Below are positions 1 through 10,759 of a DNA stretch of 64,000 bases, piece by piece. The DNA lies in contig NC_079134.1 in the NCBI RefSeq assembly GCF_945859705.1, positions 47,174,402 through 47,238,401 on the forward strand. Direction: 5' to 3'. The position numbers were made by a program, and so were the translations under genes. The DNA comes from Episyrphus balteatus. Its lineage: Eukaryota > Arthropoda > Insecta > Diptera > Syrphidae. The notes under the pieces were generated by a model. That model was not told the DNA's origin and ran no database searches. It saw only the letters and a list, made by a program, of their open reading frames with translations. Within the stretch, counting starts at the first letter, position 1; the number at the start of each line of letters is the position of its first letter.

Positions 1-759
1 ATTTTTTTTTTTTTTTCTAGAAACTTAACAAAATCTTAAATTTGCAATTAATATTTAAGATAAATACTCTTTGAACTACAAGAGCAAGTCAGTGCGACCC
101 AGTCGTGCATTTTATTTTACATGGACTTATACCATTTTCAATTATAACAACTCAAATAATAGTGAGAAAAATGTGTAAGTCACCTAATTCATGCTGTTAA
201 CACACCAACTTTTAGATTAATTTGATATAGCAGCCGTATATCCAGAATTTTCGATGAATATAATAATAATACTATAAAGAAATATAAGTGCTTAAATGGC
301 AGAATATTAAGATTCTTGAATATGTTAAAAATTGGAGTTCTACGAATAACACTAACATGTTATATCTAGTATAAAAACGTAACGTATTGAAAGCTTAGTT
401 ATGTAAATGAACAGAGATGATGGTACCTCAGAAAGTTCAAGCTGTTAGAAATTTCTTTAAATATCTATAACATAACACATAACATAACACTCTATACTTC
501 ATCAGATATCAGACGGTAATTTTTAGTTTAAGTTAGGACTTTTTTATGAAGTAGTATAACTAGAGCATTTTTAAGGAAAATTCTCTTTTGCAAGCTGAGA
601 ATAAAAATTAAGCTTAGAATATCGGGAATATATTGAAAAATTCATCCAAGGTTTATAGCATGTTAACTTTAATTTTTTCTTGTGACTGTTCTAACACAAA
701 TTTAACTTAATTTAAAAAAAAAAACCAAAAGAAAATTCAAATACATATTAAAAACTCAC

Positions 760-3700
760 CATGTTAATATTAGTTGCAGGTCTAGCCAAAACTTTTCCCT
801 TAACTTGTACAATACAGGTAGGTGTAGCTGAAGAAAAAGTATCAAGTAACTGAAAAAAAAATGACGATGATGGTTAATAAATGGTAAATAATTAAGACAA
901 AATAAAAATCTTACTTCTTTTTCTTCAATAATAATTTGAGTCTGTCCATAACCATCTTTTAAATGTTGAAATTTTGTCTTGGTTGTATTTGAAACCCAAC
1001 CAACCAATGTGACATTTTGTCCCACATGATTTTTACGCAAATCATTGCAAGTGTATTCACGATTTTCAAAATGTTTTAAAATATTTTCAGTTTCTGAAAA
1101 GTAAATAAAGCGTTGAATTGAAAAAAAGAAAATATTTGTGTTTTGTTTTTGTGTTTTCTTACTTCCTGCCATTTTATATTCCGTGCTTGTAATAGATTTT
1201 TTGTTATCTGACATTGTACTGTAGGATCGTTTTTCTGCTCCGCGACGACCAGGCACTCGTGCTAAATTCAATACATCTTCGACTTCAACTTCAATTTCTC
1301 CAGTAGGCATTGTTACATTTCGAGAGCCAAATGGTCTAGTTAGAACTGTTCCAACAATTGTCAGAATACATTCAGATGGCATGTTTTGGAATCGGCGAGA
1401 AATTCGAGGATTCTAAAATGGAAAAATTAATAAAAGAAAAAAATAATTTATACTAGTCATTAAATGAATGTGATAATAGAATATGACAGTAACCAGTTTA
1501 AAAATTGAATAAAATCATTGTCAATTAGACATGCAATACAAATTTTGGAATCAGCTTACGTAGAACTTACACACAGAGGTTTTAAAGCAGCAGGAGATGA
1601 CCGTTTGGGAGTATGTACCATAGAGTGGAGCGTTTTTGGACTTTTCTTTCAGATCAATGCATTCAACTCATGGTTTATGTGGCGTTATGGTCTTCTGAAC
1701 TCATTTTGATATTTCTTTTTAATTCGATAATGTAAAAATTAAAATCGGGAAGCATCTGAAGAATGCTCGTTTTTAAAGGAAAACAACATTCTATGAGACT
1801 TTAGAAATCATCTGAATTGCTTAATTATTTTTCAATTCACTACGTGCTGCTAATGACTTTTTCTTAGTGGTTTCTGTGATGTGTAAATCTGATCCCCTTT
1901 TTTGAGTCTTCAAAAAAAATTCACATTTTCGTAAAAATTGAGATTTTTTAAAATGTACAATATTCCACTTAGAATAACTTTCTTTTATAATCTGTTAAAC
2001 GTTCTACAAATAATTCCTTGACATCAAATTGATTGCTTTAATCGTACAGAAGATATTTGTATCCAAATCGCAATGCATACACATTTTGCATTGTTTTAAC
2101 AAGTATCAATTTATTTAATCAAAAACAATTTAACGGATTTTTATGTACAAATCTAAAAATTTAATAACTTACCCACTACAACCAAAATATACTTTTCTAG
2201 TAGTTTTTGATGTGCTGAACTCGAATCTGAAGTCAAAAAATGGTTATTGGCCTCCCTTTTTTCAGTATTACCATTAGAAAATGTCAAAAAACGTCATTTT
2301 GGCTGCTTTCGAGGTTATGTTTTTATGCGGGGTAATTCATTATGAATAAATTTGTAACGGTAGCTATAAGAACTGGTTTAAATCTTTCCGATATCTCTTT
2401 TACTGCCCGAGATATTTAAAATTTACGCAGCGGTCTTTGAATCAGAAGCAACACACTGGCCAACCAAATTAAACTTTTTTTGCCACATGAACCAAAATAT
2501 ATTTTTCTGAAGGTTTTTGAGTTGCTTAGCTCGAATCCGCAATCAGAAAAATTTTATTAGCCTTTGTTCTTGAAATATTACCGTTATAAAATGCCAAAAA
2601 AGGTTTTTTTTTAGAACGGTTATAATTCAAGAACGGAGGCTAATCGAATTTTTCTGATTGCGGATTCGAGTTCAGTTAACCAAAAAACTTTAGAAAAGTA
2701 TATTTTGGTTCTTGTGGCAAAAATTCTGTGACCAGAGACTTAATCTTTAGATTAAGTTTAGTTTCTCTTTGGCTTATTAACTGAAACTTAAGATATCTCG
2801 AGCAATAAAAGAGATATCGGGAAAATTTAAACAGTTTTTGAAAGAAGAATATCTGTTGTTATAATCACCGTTAAAAATTTGTTTTTAATGAATTACCCCA
2901 CATAAAAACAGAACCTCGAAAACAGCCAAAATTACGTTTTTTAGCATTTAATAACGGTAATATTTCAAACACGGAGGCCAATCAAATTTTTCTGACTTCA
3001 GATTCAGATTCAGCACCCAAAAAACTACTAGAAAAGTATATTTTGGTTCTTGTGGCAAAAAAAAGTCAAATTTTGTTGACCAGTGTAATTAATTTGCGGC
3101 ATTTGAGTTTAAACTTTAAAATTTCTTTTTCTACTGTAGTGCCTTTTATTTTTTTTTTTTTTTTTTTTTGTAAAATGTAAGCTTGGACTCCAGGAGCTCG
3201 TTTTAAAAAAAAGTTTGAGGTTTTCAATAGACTTCGTTTTTGGAAGATTTTTTTGCAATGTGAAAAAATGTTTGAGCTCATTAAATATGTTGAGGCATCT
3301 CTCAACATTTTTTGTTCTCCAATCATCGAACCCAGCAATAATTTAAATTAATTTAAGTACATCTCGTTTCGAATGTTAACAAACTATTCCTTGCAGCAGT
3401 GTCTTTAAAAATGTAATAAACAAGTCTTAAGAAAAAAGGTCTCAACATGGATCCATGAAGAACATGAAGTCCACATACCGTAATATCAAGGAGTAGCATG
3501 GTATCTTGGCCCGTCTCTTTCAACTCTTGCTTCAGTTTGTTTTTAAATGAAAAATTAACATTTGGCCCGTTCATAGACACTTGAAGAAGTTTATGTTTGT
3601 TTAAAAACTGGATCCTGTTCGAAAAGTGTTTTAAATAATCTTTGGATTTTACAAAACTAGCAGATTCGCTCTCTAAGTATCGATTATAGACCATGCCTTT

Positions 3701-6700
3701 CGTTTCATCGAAGTACCGAAATGCATTTGTCATTTTTGAGCTACTTTATTATGTATATTTATCGAAACATATACAATTCTTCAGATTTATTTACAAGGGT
3801 TTTATCATAGAAGTTGCGATGACGTGATTGATAACATAACATTTTTATCCCAGCGGATGTTTAAAAAATGGAACAGAAAAATTCCCAATTCTATGACTTT
3901 CCCTGACCAAAATTGTGTTCCCTGACACCATGAATAATAGAATAATAGAGTTTTTGATTAAAAACGAGATTACTTAAAAATTTTGATAGTACTATTATTT
4001 GTTAATATTTTATAAGCATTTGATCATTTGTACAAGTTTAGTTTTTACCTATTGATTTTAATAAATTCACACAATTTAATGTATTTAAATTATTTTCACT
4101 CTTCACTTCATTTGGTAAGTAATTAAAATAGGTAATGCCATCATAGAAGATTAAACTTTGGGTACTACTTAACCTACAACACTCAGGTCTGATGTTGGTA
4201 GCATTTCTCAAAATATTAGGCTGCCCATTTTAAAAATAAAAGTCATAGCGTCAAACGTTAATTTTCGTTTCATATTCATCCAACACAAGCATACTCCAGT
4301 CAAAGCGTCGGAAAAAAAGGCCTCACCTTGCGCAGAGAGGCACTGTCAGTTTTTATTTCATGGATCGATAGGGGTATATTTAAAAGCCTTAAACCCAATT
4401 TCTCACCACCTGATCATTCTTTTTAGCGGAGTTATTCACAAAAATGCATTTTTTGGGATATTTTACTTCTAAGCTAATATCTTTGCTCCAGATTGTCGTA
4501 GACCAAAAAATAAACATACATTCTCTTTCTATAATATTTTCTATCGTTATATGTAATTTCATTGTATTTGAGTGAGTAAATATAAAATGGCAGCCATTTA
4601 AAGTCAAATTCTTGTTGTTAAAAAACACATTTTTGTCATTATTTCGAAAAAAAGCTTATATCATGATTGACATTTTTCTAACCAATTTTGTAGCCCTGTT
4701 CATGTCCTGCATTTTAAAGAAAAAATGAGCTCTTTATCACCAAAGATGGCCGAGCAATTGATAAATGAACGCATGCAAAACCGGTGCGAAAACACCCAAA
4801 AATATCGTTTTTTGGGAATAACTCGACTTCAGAATGTCCTACGGCAAAAAATAAAGCAATGAATTGTTCGTTACAACATTTTCTATCAATTTAGTGCACA
4901 TTCTTTTTGTTGAAACAAATATAAAATAAGTAATATTAAGTCAAAGTCGTTTTTTTGTTTAGCAAACTCTTGCCTTATTATTTTGCAAACGGTGCAAGTA
5001 TTGGCTAAGAAAATAAAATATTATTGCAGTCCTTTAAATTATCTACAATTCAAAAAAAAAATTAGCTTTCTACGACCCACGGGAGCCGAGTTATTATAAT
5101 TTTAAGAAAGCATTAATCCGTAAGAAAATTCAAAAAAATTTCCCTTGTTTATGATTCGAATACTAGTTCTCAGTGAGAGGGGTTGTTTTCATTGTTTCTT
5201 GTTATAAGAGAATTTGTCTTATGTTTTTTCGTTGGTCATTTGGACCTTTTTTAAAAAATTAATTTCTCGGCTCGTGTGGGTCGTAGAGTGCTAATTTTTT
5301 TTTTTAATTGTAGATAATTTAAAGGACTACAATAATATTTTATTTTAATAATAATAATAAGGCAAGAGTTTGCTAAACAAAAAAACGACTTTGACTTAAT
5401 ATTACTTATTTTTTATTTGTTTCAACAAAAATAATGTGCACTAAATTGATAGAAAATGTTGAAACGAATAATTCATTGCTTTATTTTTTGCCGTAGGACA
5501 TTCTGAAGTCGAGTTATTCCCAAAAAACGATATTTTTGGGTGTTTTCGCACCGGTTTTGCATGCGTTCATTTATCAATTGCTCGGCCATCTTTGGTGATA
5601 AAGAGCTCATTTTTTCTTTAAAATGCAGGACATGAACAGGGCTACAAAATTGGTTAGAAAAATGTCAATCACGATATAAGCTTTTTTTCGAAATAATGAC
5701 AAAAATGTGTTTTTTAACAACAAGAATTTGACTTTAAATGGCTGCCATTTTATATTTACTCACTCAAATACAATGAAATTACATATAACGATAGAAAATA
5801 TTATAGAAAGAGAATGTATGTTTATTTTTTGGTCTACGACAATCTGGAGCAAAGATATTAGCTTAGAAGTAAAATATCCCAAAAAATGCATTTTTGTGAA
5901 TAACTCCGCTAAAAAGAATGATCAGGTGGTGAGAAATTGGGTTTAAGGCTTTTAAATATACCCCTATCGATCCATGAAATAAAAACTGACAGTGCCTCTC
6001 AGCGCAAGGTCAAATGACCCTTTGGCTGGAGTAGCATTCAAGTAATATTACATACACTTGATTGGGAATACAAAAGATACATCCTTTAGTGAAATACTAG
6101 TGATAAATGTATACAATATACATAACGTACAAGTTGAACAATAAAATCATAACAAATGATCCCTAAATCATGAAAGTAGTAAATTCTTGTAGATTGGGAA
6201 AGACGCTTATGGGAGAAATAGAAATAGAAAGTTTTACGTGCACCATATAAGAAATAAGTTTAAGTTAATTAGGAAAGAATGGGAATCTAAAAGAGTGGCA
6301 ATGGTTTTGAACAGCTTCATATTATCAGCATAAATGGAAAAGTCAGAATTGTTAATTATTTTCCCAACATCATAAATAAACAAGACGAATAGCAACAGGC
6401 CCAAATGACTACCCTGCGAAAAGAAAGACATCATCAAATCTGCGTGCGGAACTTAAAGCAGCTAGCTAAAGATAGAAGAAGAAGCTTATTGATTGAGGCC
6501 CGAATCCACAACGCATTATAGCGCTGTTTTGGCCTTAGTCACCCTGAGTAAGTAAGTAAATCAATTTTATAGCAATACTTACCCTATCATCAGATATGAC
6601 CAATTGTGTTGCTCCATTTCTATCTCTTAATTCACCAAATCGTCCAATACGTTTTTTAATAAACTTGCCAGTCATTTCAACATATTTGCCTTCGTGAACG

Positions 6701-7250
6701 GGACGGAGTTCACCACAATTTACCACCAATGGAGGTGGTGGAGGAGGATTTGTATTCAAGTTATTTGAAAAGAATGGCAAGTTTCCAATCGAAAAATTGT
6801 CATCTTTAAAAAAAAAAGTATAATTTCTTTAAGTAGTGAAAGAACATATTTAATGGAATTAAAAAAAAAAAAAAAAACTTACACATGCTATTGTTGTTAT
6901 TATTGCCATTATTAATCCAAGGAGAAGGACCTCCTCTGTTGTTATTCTGATGATTATTGTTCCACATTATATTTTCTTCCTTTTTGCTCTGTTATCAGAA
7001 TTAAGTTTTTGTTATTATTGATTTTTAAATATATGAATGTTTTGTGAAACATAAGTTGTTGCACTAACATAACAAAAGTATAAATATTTTGTCAATTTTT
7101 CAAGATAATACAATTTTAAGGAAAAATTTTGTATTTTATTTATCTACATGAATAGTTTTTTTTTTTCTACTTACTGGATATGGAAATGGCGTCTTGTAGA
7201 TTTGCTGAATCGAAGAACTAACTCCGAAAATTGCACGTTTATTTAAAGAC
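760..7250 (-). CDS. AspRS-m: Mitochondrial aspartyl-tRNA synthetase, N-terminal part (partial, leaves window on the left)
   Basis: Charges mitochondrial tRNA-Asp. Six exons join in phase: 7250-7175, 6988-6883, 6803-6583, 1412-1163, 1093-915, 849-760, each with GT donor and AG acceptor. The reading contains NCGELRPVHEGKYVEMTGKF, then VGTVLTRPFGSRNVTMPTGE and IEVEVEDVLNLARV, which match the OB-fold anticodon-binding domain of bacterial-type and mitochondrial AspRS (DARS2). After a basic linker a second OB-like block follows: YTCNDLRKNHVGQNVTLVGW, DGYGQTQIIIEEKE and VQVKGKVLARPATNINM. The class II catalytic exons must lie left of position 1. The region between the second exon and the first block is Asn/Pro-rich. 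The 5.2-kb intron 6582-1413 is full of transposons. The start codon is not certain: exon 7250-7175 is open from its acceptor and needs an upstream exon, or translation starts at the ATG at 6967 inside the Asn-rich exon. Identity is firm; the extra OB copy is seen directly, but whether it is typical of flies is from memory only. Confidence 0.86.
2454..3085. mobile_element. Foldback element with CACTGG(T/C)CAAC ends (family A)
   Basis: The left end CACTGGCCAACC is mirrored by GTTGACCAGTG on the right. Inside, both arms carry GCCACA(A/T)GAACCAAAATAT and a GCTGAAC/GCTTAGC-TCGAATC block, with a second palindromic pair in the middle. A further half copy lies just left (about 2165-2450). Related copies occur at 34075-34545, 57065-57300 and 61085-61650. 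No coding capacity and no clear target duplication were found. Confidence 0.72.
3353..3733 (-). pseudogene. hAT-like transposase-derived protein fragment
   Basis: The 126-codon frame contains LQVSMNGPNVNFSFKNKL, LDITVCGLHVLHGSMLRPF and YIFKDTAARNSLLTFETRC. These resemble a block common in insect and fish hAT-type transposase relatives (a Met-Asp-Gly-Pro-like turn, then a Cys-Gly-Leu-His segment). Here MDGP reads MNGP, so a likely acidic residue is lost. No start context, DNA-binding domain or dimerisation domain is attached, so this is probably a decayed insertion in the AspRS-m intron. The family assignment rests on pattern memory. Confidence 0.5.
4289..6034. mobile_element. Large inverted-repeat (foldback) element, arms about 0.8 kb
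   Basis: The left arm, about 4289-5100, is repeated in reverse complement at about 5255-6034 around a 150-bp spacer. Both ends share the terminal motif ACTCCAG(T/C)CAAAG and the inner motif CCTTGCGC near 4325 and 6005. The two arms encode an identical 79-codon open frame on opposite strands (4389-4628 and 5707-5946), showing high arm identity. A small deletion (near 4985, present in the left arm only) distinguishes them. The outer flanks read GCATA on the left and TAGCA on the right, so the target duplication could be TA or GCA. No transposase is seen, so it is non-autonomous. Confidence 0.82.
6234..6437 (-). pseudogene. LINE reverse-transcriptase fragment
   Basis: The minus strand reads QGSHLGLLLFVLFIYDVGKI followed by FSIYADNMKLFKTI. 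This is the region from the PQGS box to the YADD box of non-LTR (Jockey-like) reverse transcriptases, the palm domain that copies element RNA into DNA. The active-site box reads YADN, so the second catalytic Asp is lost, and no flanking RT or endonuclease continues in frame. It is a dead insertion within the large AspRS-m intron, in the same orientation as the host gene. Confidence 0.75.
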
Positions 7251-7517
7251 CTAGAAATTAAATACATAATTTTATATAAAATAATAAATAATTGCAAACT
7301 TTGAAGCAATTTAAAAAAAAAGAATGAAAAATCTTTGTGCTTAAAAAAACTGATAAGATTATTAATGGAATTTGTGTAATAACCTCACCGGCTTGTTTTT
7401 CTTTACAAAAAAAAAAAAAACATAAATGTCAATAAAAATAAACGAAAGAAGAAAAATGGCCGAAGAGAAAGAAAATGAACGCATTCAGGTGATGCAAAAA
7501 TTCTTAGACCACCAACA

Positions 7518-8112
7518 CACTAGGACTTTGTATATAAAATCTATAGTACTATCATGAAGTGCAATTTTTTAGTTTGTTCGTTACCTGAGTGGTCGCGAGG
7601 GCGCTTAGATCGAATTAATAATGGGAGTAAGAAGATGAGATATACATTTCTGTTTGAAATTTGACATATTTTTTAGTTCGTTCGCTAGCTTACTTTTTTG
7701 GTGGCGCTGTTTTTTTTCATGATAGTCAGCTATTACATGAAGCCTCAAGAGGCTTGACTCTTTTTTCTAATTTTCTTTTGATAATCATTCTGTGAGGCGC
7801 GTACTATTACACGATGCCTCTTGAGTCCAGGACTCAAATTTGACATTTCTCTTTTGATTTAAAATTTGTTGTTGTATTGCACCAAGAAGCAAAAAGAAAT
7901 GAAAGAGAATGTTGAAAAAAGGAAAAGTGGAAAAAGAAACGTCAAAAAAGAGTCTTAGAATTCCGACCCACGGCCACGACTCTCTGGTCGGATAATTTTT
8001 TGTTTCATCTTTTTTCTCTTTTGCACTCATTACGTTTGAAAAGAGGCGCGCCTCTTGAGGCTTCATGTAATAGCTGACATAGTACTATAGATTTTATATA
8101 CAAAGCACTAGG
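7518..8112. mobile_element. Inverted-repeat element with a secondary insertion in its left arm
   Basis: The left end (7518-7552) carries ACTTTGTATATAAAATCTAT and is mirrored at 8080-8105 as ATAGATTTTATATACAAAG. In the right arm this block is directly followed by the GTCAGCTATTACATGAAGCC sequence (reverse complement), but in the left arm the two blocks are separated by about 180 bp bounded by TATCATGA and TCATGATA. This suggests a second small element inserted there. It lies between AspRS-m exon 7250 and the candidate first exon. Confidence 0.65.
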
Positions 8113-8159
8113 AGGATTCATTTGAATATTTTAAGTTTATTTCGTATGTCGTTTTTCTT

Positions 8160-8650
8160 TTCCAATAGAGATAAAATTCCCATACAAGTTATCGATAATT
8201 TGTATGGGATCCATTTTAGCTCGGCTAAAATTGTTGGATAATTTGTATGGGAGCTAAAATTTAGCGCGAGCAACATAGCAGCGTATACCAGGCTAAATGG
8301 CCAAACAAAATTTTGAAATTTATATCTTAAAGGCTTGGCCACACCGAAGGGTACATGCGGTAGCGTTACGGGTACTTGTATGAAAAAAATCCCAAACTGA
8401 CACATCAACGTTCAGATGTGGAATTGTTTTCATACAATTACCCGTACCGCTACTGCATGTACCCTTCGGTGTGGCCAAGCCTTTAATATTAACCAGCAAA
8501 CTACGTTAAGCCTGGTACGCAGCTAGCGCTAAATTTTAGATCCTCTACAAATTATCGAAAAATTTTAGCCGAGCTAAAATCTATCCCATACAAATTATCG
8601 ACAACTTTTTTATCTCGGCTAAAATTTAGCGCGAACAGCGTACCAGGCCT
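8160..8650. repeat. Split copy of the GCCTGGTACGC palindromic MITE family
   Basis: The two flanks of the 8331 MITE carry GAGATAAAATTCCCATACAA, TAGCTCGGCTAAAAT and TTTAGCGCGAGCA motifs, and the right side ends GCGTACCAGGCC. The same units make the intact palindrome at 12421-12568. The left end is degraded. Confidence 0.55.
8331..8482. mobile_element. Small palindromic MITE with TTAA target duplication
   Basis: AGGCTTGGCCACACCGAAGG on the left is mirrored by CCTTCGGTGTGGCCAAGCCT on the right, enclosing a pair of GGTACATGC/GCATGTACC arms. TTAA lies directly outside on both sides (8327-8330 and 8483-8486), the target of piggyBac-type transposases. It sits inside remnants of a second palindromic family (8160-8320 and 8510-8650) related to the copy at 12421. 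Confidence 0.75.
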
Positions 8651-8732
8651 TAGTAAGAAAAAAATTGATTGTATAGAACACGTTGCAGGTATGGGGAAAA
8701 AATAAAATTGAAAAATAAAAACAAAAACATAC

Positions 8733-8817
8733 CTCGCAAAAATTTTATTAAAGTTTTTAAAATGTTCGGTCGCGAACTCGCATTGAACAAATTGGGCTTT
8801 TTAAACACATCTTGCAT
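8733..8817 (-). CDS. Candidate first coding exon with mitochondrial-type presequence (possibly AspRS-m)
   Basis: An ATG at 8817 opens 28 codons rich in Lys, Arg, Ser and Asn without acidic clusters apart from one Asp, ending at a good donor (CGAG, then GTATGT). The composition fits a mitochondrial targeting sequence and the position is right for AspRS-m. However, it ends in phase 1 while the acceptor at 7250 needs two carried bases, so direct joining gives a stop. A small intermediate exon or another acceptor would be required. Treat it as a suggestion only. Confidence 0.28.
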
Positions 8818-8830
8818 TTTTTTTTTATTA

Positions 8831-9077
8831 GGGGTATTCACGATCCGGTGCAACGAAAAGGTGTAAAATTGCTAAATTTTATTTACCTACTACTACAACT
8901 ACAACAAACAAATTTTGCATCATTGTATTTTATTTTTGCAATAGGGTTAGGGTATAGCAAAAAAGTGCAAGAGTGTAAAAAAAAATGTAGTATTTGGCTG
9001 TTTAAGTTTAAGAAAATGCTACACTTTTGCAACGATACAAGACCATTTGCATCGAATCGTGAATACGAAAAAATACC
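8831..9077. mobile_element. Inverted-repeat element with GGGGTATTCACGAT end
   Basis: GGTATTCACGATCCGGTGCA on the left is mirrored by TTGCATCGAATCGTGAATAC on the right, with further pairing of GTGTAAAATTGC-like units. It lies 14 bp upstream of the candidate AspRS-m exon and contains no gene. Short open frames across it are by-products of the inverted repeat. Confidence 0.55.
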
Positions 9078-9119
9078 ATCGAGTATTCCGTCAAAGTCAA
9101 CATAAAAAAATTCCAAATT

Positions 9120-10640
9120 AATTTAAAACTTAAGAAAAACAACAGAAAATAATTTTTAAAACAAAAAATAAATGAATTAAAAGTGTAAAAATCGTCAACC
9201 CATTGCTTTTGGAGTCAAGAAAAATGCACAGTGCAATAAAAAGTAAGTGACAAATGAGTGAAAACTCTTTAATCTTTCGCTAGAGCTGCGTACTGAAAAA
9301 CGAAAAGCAAAACATAGAATTTCGTTTTGCTTCAGCTGCACTCTATAGGCTTAAACATCAACAAGAACTTAATTGAAAATTAGTTTTTGAGGCTTTATAG
9401 CCCAAAAACTAGACGTGATAGAATAAATCTGTAAATAGTTTTGAATTTAAAGTTCTTGCTCCTGACATTTTTTTGTTTTTTGCCGACTAGTGTTATTTAT
9501 TATCCTCTTAAATATGAAATCTGCACTGAAAAAAAATTAAAACAATTTTTTTCAAAAAAAAAATGAAAAAAATTTTTTTTTTAATCATCATTCATAAAAA
9601 TCATCTGTACCAAATCTAAAGAAAATCAATCCACCCGTTTAGGCTGTGGAAATGTGTACAGATGGACGCACAGACGCGGAATGGTGAGACCCACTTTTTT
9701 TGGAATTCTCCTTCATCTTAATGTTGGCTTTGATTAAAACCTCAAATTTTTTTTCGACACGAAACCAATACTTGCGCTATAGAGGAAGTACAAATAAAAG
9801 AGGTATTCAAGAAACGGTGTAACCTGGTAAACGTGGTATAATGGTAAATGTGTCAATTTTTTTTATGGATTTGACAATTCGTTTACCACTTTTACAGTTT
9901 TACCAGGTTTTGCAAATATAAAAACATAAATGTTATAGCAAATTAAACAAAATTGAATGGATAGTAAAACTTTTGGATATACAAAAAAAAAAGCATTGAA
10001 AAAAAGGTTTTTCAAATAAAATTTAAAAAATTTAAATTAGTTTTAATGCGAAATATTTTTTTTATTGGAAAACAATTTCAGCTGAGTTGAAATTCAATGA
10101 AATTCTTGCCTGTGCTGGAATTTTGAATCATTTTTTTCACAGTTGATTGTCCAATTTTTTTTCTTGCTCCAAAAGAGTTTTTTTACCTCGGAGAATAAAA
10201 AAAATTCGTTTCATTTCAGCTGCAAACTAGGCTTTATCTAGGATTAACCTGCTCTACCTGACAATGAATTCCTTAGCTTACCTTTCGAAAAGCCTAGTAC
10301 GTAGCTGAAGCGAAACGAAAAAAATTGATGTCTCCAAAGTCAACAGCGAACATGTTAACAAAATGATTCCATCGGGTTTTAGCAGAGTAAGAATAATAAA
10401 ACTTCAAATAAAAAAATTCAAGAAAAAACATCAGAAAATAAGTTTAAAAGCAAAAACAAAACAAATTTAATTTCGTTCAAGATTTCGTTACCGAAATTTT
10501 GTATGGAAAATTTCGTTTCGCTTCAGCTGCGTACTAGACTTAACAAATTAACAAATTGGTATCTTATGTTGTTACACGAAACTTTGCTTTTAATATCAAC
10601 TAGTGCAAATCAAAATCAACCTTTTTTTTGTTCAATTTAA
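9120..10640. other. Intergenic region between AspRS-m and midway, repeat remnants only
   Basis: No gene is recognised. It holds fragments of the CAGCTGAAGCGAAACG palindromic family (9286-9350 and a fuller copy at 10291-10540 with the arms AGCCTAGTACG and CGTACTAGACT), a 90-bp palindrome with AACCTGGTAAACG arms (9821-9909), and a degraded copy of the GTTTAGGCTG-type repeat near 9630. Confidence 0.6.
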
Positions 10641-10672
10641 ATAAAATTAAAAGAAATACAAAGTATAAATTC

Positions 10673-10678
10673 TTTATT
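10673..10678 (-). terminator. Poly(A) signal AATAAA for midway
   Basis: The minus strand reads AATAAA about 82 bp after the midway stop codon. It is the nearest canonical signal. The cleavage site itself cannot be seen. Confidence 0.55.
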
Positions 10679-10759
10679 ATGAGTGTGTTAGCACAAGCAA
10701 AAAAGTCACCAACTTATAAATTATGTTAAATACACTTTTCTACAGGAACTCTTTCAATA

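Noticed and set aside
756..1382. Continuous 208-codon minus-strand open frame
   Set aside because: It runs through the intron between exons 1412-1163 and 1093-915 and past the donor at 915. The real reading splices at GT-AG sites and keeps the OB-domain match in phase.
4389..5946. Two identical 79-aa open frames on opposite strands as a gene pair
   Set aside because: They are the two arms of one inverted repeat, with AT-rich random composition and no family features.
8650..8866. Plus-strand 65-codon frame overlapping the candidate AspRS-m exon
   Set aside because: Lys/Asn-rich with no family features; the minus strand has the plausible presequence and donor.
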